A stretch of DNA of 64,000 nucleotides from Colwellia echini (GTDB lineage: Bacteria > Pseudomonadota > Gammaproteobacteria > Enterobacterales > Alteromonadaceae). Within the stretch, counting starts at the first letter, position 1. Every line of letters starts with the position of its first letter. The DNA lies in the NCBI RefSeq assembly GCF_002843355.2, contig NZ_PJAI02000013.1, positions 54,939 to 118,938 on the forward strand, in the 5' to 3' direction. Shown piece after piece: positions 60,203 through 64,000 of the stretch. A program made the translations under genes and the position numbers. A model generated the notes under the pieces. That model was not told where the DNA came from and ran no database searches. It saw only the letters and a program-made list of their open reading frames with translations.

Positions 60203-62794
60203 TTATTCACTAACTGGTTGTATGTATTCATCATCTGCTATCAAGAGCAACTTACCGCCTGATTTCGCAAATGCTGCAACTTCAGTTTGCATTTCAACCG
60301 TCACGGCTAAGTTAGCCGCTGCATCGTCGGCTATACCAGTTTCAGTTGCAGGGTTAAGTAGTGAGCTGTGAGTACCATTTAAGAAGCGAACTGCAGCACT
60401 TACTGCGCTAGTTCCATCACCTACAGTTTCACTTGTACTTAGTAAACCTAATTCACGGATCAACGGCTCAGTCCCCACAAGTGGCAAAGCAGCCAAACCA
60501 TTAACAATTACCTGGTCAGATTTATTAGCGCCACCTAATGACTCATTACCGACAACTTCCATAAGGTGTACAGGCGAGCCTAACGCTTTTACTGTTGATG
60601 AATAGTTTATAGGATCAGAAGAGTCTAAAATTGTTTGTGCTGCAAAATTAAATTGGCTAGCAAAAGCAGGATAAATAGCTTCGACGTATCCTTGATATTC
60701 AGCTTCAGACATTTCTTCAATTGATTTACCTGCTGTTTCTTCAACTAAATCGATAAATGTTTGGCTAGATGTTAAACCATCTTGAACAACAGGCCCAAAA
60801 GCCGGTGAATAAATTAACACCCCTGAAATACCTCCCCCAGGAAATGCATAAGACGCGCTATTGATTGCATATGGGTTTACAGTTGATAGCTCACCTGTTG
60901 CAGGATTTACAACCCCTGAATTGGCTAGTGCTGTAAAAGTAATCCCCGTCAGTGCGCCAAGAGAATGTCCTAAGAAACTCACTTTAGTTGCATCTAATTG
61001 GCCATATACTTCAGTATCATTCAAACTTAAACGTAGTGCTAACATGTCAACTTCACTTTGACGCACATTATCTCTTGCAGTTAATAAACTGGCTAAATTC
61101 ATATAGCTCGTTACGTTGGCATTAACAAAATCAGGATCTGATTCACTCAATGATTGTGTTGCACTAATTTCATAAACACCGTCGCCATTAAAATCGATAC
61201 CTCGAGCACCATGATAAGGATGATCTATTGCGACAGTTGCAATACCTTGGCTAGCTAAAGTCCCTGCAATTGCCAGCACTGTTTCTTTATAAGAAGTGAT
61301 ACCATGAGAAAATATCATTACCGGCCAACCGGCATCAGGTTTCTTCATCATTTCTTCATCGGTAAGCGCTTCGCCTTTTTTCATTGCTGCAATCGCATTG
61401 ATTCGATCAGCGTCTGGCGTAGTGATAATTACATCGATAGCAGTTGTACCACTTTTATATGATTTAACCTGTGGCAGTGGATTATATTGAGTTAAGTGAC
61501 GAGCTTGGTCTACTGGTACTGACACTACTGTGCCTTGATCATCAACAACCACGTCTACGGTAAATGTTAACCCAACTAATTTTGTTGGATCAGCTAATAA
61601 CTCACTAGGATCTTGACCTTGAGCAATAGCTTGAGCAACGAAGGAGTCTTGAGTTAGTGCTCCTGAAGTTAATGCTCCAGAAACAGTTACAGGGCTGTCT
61701 CCCATCGCTTCCCAGCGACTAAATAAATCTGGGCAACCTGTAGTAATATCATCGGCTAATAAATTACAACTTCCTGCCGCACCATCATAATAAGGGGTTT
61801 CTAAATAATAAGGGGCTGATAAGTTGGCTTTAGAAACTGCCGCAAAACTAGCTACAGTACCTGCACCTAAATCATTTTGATCTAAACCAAGTAACATTGC
61901 TGCATTAGCACCTGTAGGTGTAATAGCTGATAACACAGGAGTAGTACCTGGTGTGCCTGATAACATTACAGATTTAACAACTTGGGATACATCTTGAATA
62001 GATTGTGTTGTCATTGAAAAAGAATAAATAATATTTTCTTTATTGAGCCCTGCTTCAACCGCAATATTCTCAAAACTGTTAGTTAATGTTTGTAATAATA
62101 ATTGGCTCTCAGTCACTAGTGGTTTTTCTGTAATATCTTGTTTAACTAAACCATAAGTAACAGAACCTGCAACTGCCGTACCGTCGCTATCTAAAATTTG
62201 ATCAGTAAGCGCTATTACATAAGCTGTTTTAGCCTTTAACGGCTTTAATGGCACAATGGCAATACCGTTAGCTGTTGCTTGCGCAATAAAATCAACACCA
62301 AAAGTTAGCTCTGCCACTAATTTACATGCGGGGCCTCTAGGAATAGCAGCACACTCTGCATCAGCTGAGTTACCGCCCATAATAGTTTCATAAACATGAA
62401 CAGCATTAGGTGTAAAAACACTATCGGCATTAAGTGTTTTTCCCTCAGGGAGGTCAACCTCAATATTAAATGGTGCTATCGTAGACCAACCATCGAGCGC
62501 TCCAACAGCTGCCGAAGGGTTAAAATAATCAACTGGGAGCTTATCACCATTTGCATCAACAAGATTTTCATCGGGTAAATTTAACGTACCGTCTATAGTA
62601 CCTGACAGTAATAAATCATTAGGGATAGATAAACGCGGTGTTGCTGCACCTGGATCAAATACAATTCTGGCTAATGACGTGATACCGCTATTATTTTCTT
62701 CTACCTCTTGTTGTACATCTTCGATAGTTTCGTTATTACATGCGCTTAAACTAAGTGCACTTATAATGGCGATACTGAGAGCTAGCTTTTTCAT
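60203..62794 (-). CDS. VolA/Pla-1/cef-type surface lipase lipoprotein
   Basis: An 863-residue lipoprotein with lipobox LSAC|N at residue 19. The N-terminal region (VFDPGAATPRLSIPNDLLLSG) matches the VolA/Pla-1/cef family of Vibrio and Aeromonas lysophospholipases; the alpha/beta-hydrolase part has the nucleophile S611 in FLGHSLGALTG and the oxyanion-loop SHGITSY. A second HP motif, VAIDHPYHGARG, is family-typical. VolA is surface-exposed and releases fatty acids from lysophosphatidylcholine. Start supported by GGGGAA before the ATG. Confidence 0.9.
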   Translation of the reverse strand: MKKLALSIAIISALSLSACNNETIEDVQQEVEENNSGITSLARIVFDPGAATPRLSIPNDLLLSGTIDGTLNLPDENLVDANGDKLPVDYFNPSAAVGALDGWSTIAPFNIEVDLPEGKTLNADSVFTPNAVHVYETIMGGNSADAECAAIPRGPACKLVAELTFGVDFIAQATANGIAIVPLKPLKAKTAYVIALTDQILDSDGTAVAGSVTYGLVKQDITEKPLVTESQLLLQTLTNSFENIAVEAGLNKENIIYSFSMTTQSIQDVSQVVKSVMLSGTPGTTPVLSAITPTGANAAMLLGLDQNDLGAGTVASFAAVSKANLSAPYYLETPYYDGAAGSCNLLADDITTGCPDLFSRWEAMGDSPVTVSGALTSGALTQDSFVAQAIAQGQDPSELLADPTKLVGLTFTVDVVVDDQGTVVSVPVDQARHLTQYNPLPQVKSYKSGTTAIDVIITTPDADRINAIAAMKKGEALTDEEMMKKPDAGWPVMIFSHGITSYKETVLAIAGTLASQGIATVAIDHPYHGARGIDFNGDGVYEISATQSLSESDPDFVNANVTSYMNLASLLTARDNVRQSEVDMLALRLSLNDTEVYGQLDATKVSFLGHSLGALTGITFTALANSGVVNPATGELSTVNPYAINSASYAFPGGGISGVLIYSPAFGPVVQDGLTSSQTFIDLVEETAGKSIEEMSEAEYQGYVEAIYPAFASQFNFAAQTILDSSDPINYSSTVKALGSPVHLMEVVGNESLGGANKSDQVIVNGLAALPLVGTEPLIRELGLLSTSETVGDGTSAVSAAVRFLNGTHSSLLNPATETGIADDAAANLAVTVEMQTEVAAFAKSGGKLLLIADDEYIQPVSE

Positions 62795-63086
62795 GTGAAT
62801 TCCCCATAGCTTAAATTTTTTATTATCGTTATTTGCCCTTTATTATACTTTTAATTCGCAACTTAACTGTTAGGTGTTATTTTGTATTGTTTTAGACATT
62901 ATTTCAAACTAACGTTTGAATTACTAATTAGACCAGTTAAAGTTAACCCAAGATTTGTAAAGTCGCTAGTAATTTTTAAAATTAAACCGAATATTTTCAG
63001 GTAATTTAACTTTTTTCTCGTCAATGAAAATGCCAACGCGTAGAATAGCCAAGTAATTTTCTCACTCACAGCAATAAGATCCTAAG

Positions 63087-63824
63087 ATGTTTAATTATTC
63101 GATAAAAGATGCTTGTTTAAACAACAAGACCATTCTCGTTACTGGCGCAGGAGCAGGTATTGGCCGTACAGCAGCACTAAATTATGCCAAACTTGGTGCT
63201 ACTGTAATCTTACTTGGAAAAACGGTCAGTAAACTTGAAACCGTTTACGATGAAATAATTGCCTTAGATTTAGCTCAACCAGCAATTATCCCTTTAGATC
63301 TAAAAGGTGCGACTAAGCAAAACTATATTGATATGGCTTCAACCATTATCAGCCAATTTGGTCATTTAGATGGCGCATTACTCAATGCTTCAACATTAGG
63401 TGAACTTAGTCCATTTACGCAAATAAATGAGCAGATGTTTACAGATGTGATGAATGTTAATGTTAACGCGCAATTTTTATTAGCTCAGGCATTAATCCCT
63501 GCTTTATTGCTAGCGCCAAAATCATCTTTAGTATTCACCTCATCAGGGGTAGGCAATCAAGGTAGAGCCTATTGGGGCGCTTATAGTGTTTCTAAGTTTG
63601 CCACTGAGGGTTTGATGCAGGTAATTGCAGATGAGTACGATACTTCGGTAATACGCACTAACGCTATAAACCCTGGTGCTACCGACACTAATATGAGGGC
63701 TTGTGCTTTTCCTGCAGAAGATAAAGCTGAAATAGCAACCACTGAAGATATCATGCCTTTGTATGTTTATTTAATGGCTGATGACAGTGTAGAAGTAAAT
63801 GGGCAAACACTAAAAGCCCAGTAA
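63087..63824 (+). CDS. yciK: SDR oxidoreductase, YciK-like
   Basis: A 245-residue short-chain dehydrogenase. NAD(P)-binding GAGAGIGRTAALNYA near the N-terminus, LLNAS (structural), catalytic Ser in FTSSGVG and YxxxK in YSVSKFA. The start and the EVNGQTLKAQ end match YciK. The C-terminal PG(A)TDTNMR motif is usual. Substrate unknown. A ribosome site is weak; a strong terminator follows. Confidence 0.88.
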   Translation: MFNYSIKDACLNNKTILVTGAGAGIGRTAALNYAKLGATVILLGKTVSKLETVYDEIIALDLAQPAIIPLDLKGATKQNYIDMASTIISQFGHLDGALLNASTLGELSPFTQINEQMFTDVMNVNVNAQFLLAQALIPALLLAPKSSLVFTSSGVGNQGRAYWGAYSVSKFATEGLMQVIADEYDTSVIRTNAINPGATDTNMRACAFPAEDKAEIATTEDIMPLYVYLMADDSVEVNGQTLKAQ

Positions 63825-63896
63825 AGTTATTTTGAAAGTTCAAACGTAGCATCAAATCGTAACTTAAAATCGTAAGTTAAAAACGTAACAAAAATA

Positions 63897-63926
63897 AAAA
63901 AGCAAGCTGAGTAAGCTTGCTTTTTT
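63897..63926 (+). terminator. yciK terminator
   Basis: AAAGCAAGCT pairs with AGCTTGCTTT around GAGTA, followed by a T-run, 70 bases past the stop. Confidence 0.9.
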
Positions 63927-63952
63927 ATTTCTCAATTTTCGTTATTTATACC

Positions 63953-63984
63953 AATTTGATTAAGTTTCTTCTCAACTCAGAGCT
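63953..63984. repeat. Dispersed repeat, copy 2 of pair with 51065-51096
   Basis: Reverse complement matches 51065-51096 at 27 of 32 positions. It runs towards the window edge, so the full element cannot be seen. Confidence 0.5.
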
Positions 63985-64000
63985 ATATTCGATACTCATT

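Overview
The window reads as chromosome from an AT-rich marine gammaproteobacterium of the order Alteromonadales, most like Colwellia, Thalassotalea or a close relative. This is inferred from gene order (gcvTHP-ubiI-ubiH-pepP-ygfB facing zapA-6S RNA; rsmE-gshB-yqgE-ruvX; ispH next to minor type IV pilin genes; cysB, topA, sohB and yciK close together), from Alteromonadales-type proteins, and from low-GC codon use. No rRNA, tRNA, CRISPR array, prophage or intact insertion sequence was seen.

Layout. (1) 1-2.9 kb is the most accessory-looking part: the end of a HAD phosphatase gene, about 0.7 kb of GC-richer non-coding DNA made of tandem repeats and perfect hairpins, and a solitary KAP-family P-loop NTPase. 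(2) 3-13 kb, minus strand: glycine cleavage (gcvT, gcvH, gcvP), two ubiquinone hydroxylases (ubiI, ubiH), pepP and ygfB. (3) 13.2-19.6 kb, plus strand: zapA, 6S RNA, murI, metK behind MetJ operators, rsmE, gshB, yqgE and ruvX, then a relict of an ABC-2 permease gene. (4) 19.8-30.5 kb: a divergent pair sharing a DUF4124 domain (one an M23 peptidase), a DUF2982-like membrane protein, an FMN reductase, lysA, a DsbA-like protein, a DUF481 outer-membrane protein, a LysR-lrgA-lrgB operon and pheA. (5) 30.7-38.8 kb: a type IV pilus minor-pilin cluster (fimT on the plus strand; pilV, pilW, pilX, pilY1, pilE on the minus strand) and ispH. (6) 39.1-43.6 kb: pstS, phoR, phoB with Pho boxes, and a porin. 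(7) 44.3-50.9 kb: an orphan sensor kinase, rdgC, an HDOD protein, cysB and two small conserved proteins. (8) 51.2-64 kb: topA, a large Ig-like lipoprotein, a dicarboxylate/amino-acid symporter, sohB, a VolA-type surface lipase and a YciK-like dehydrogenase.

Most genes are housekeeping. The least explained signals are the hairpin/repeat island beside the lone KAP NTPase, and short MITE-like elements with terminal inverted repeats scattered between genes. Two of these lie between a stop codon and its terminator, and one overlaps the end of gcvT inside the gcv operon. I did not find a clear new multi-gene system. The KAP NTPase with its structured flank is the best candidate for follow-up.
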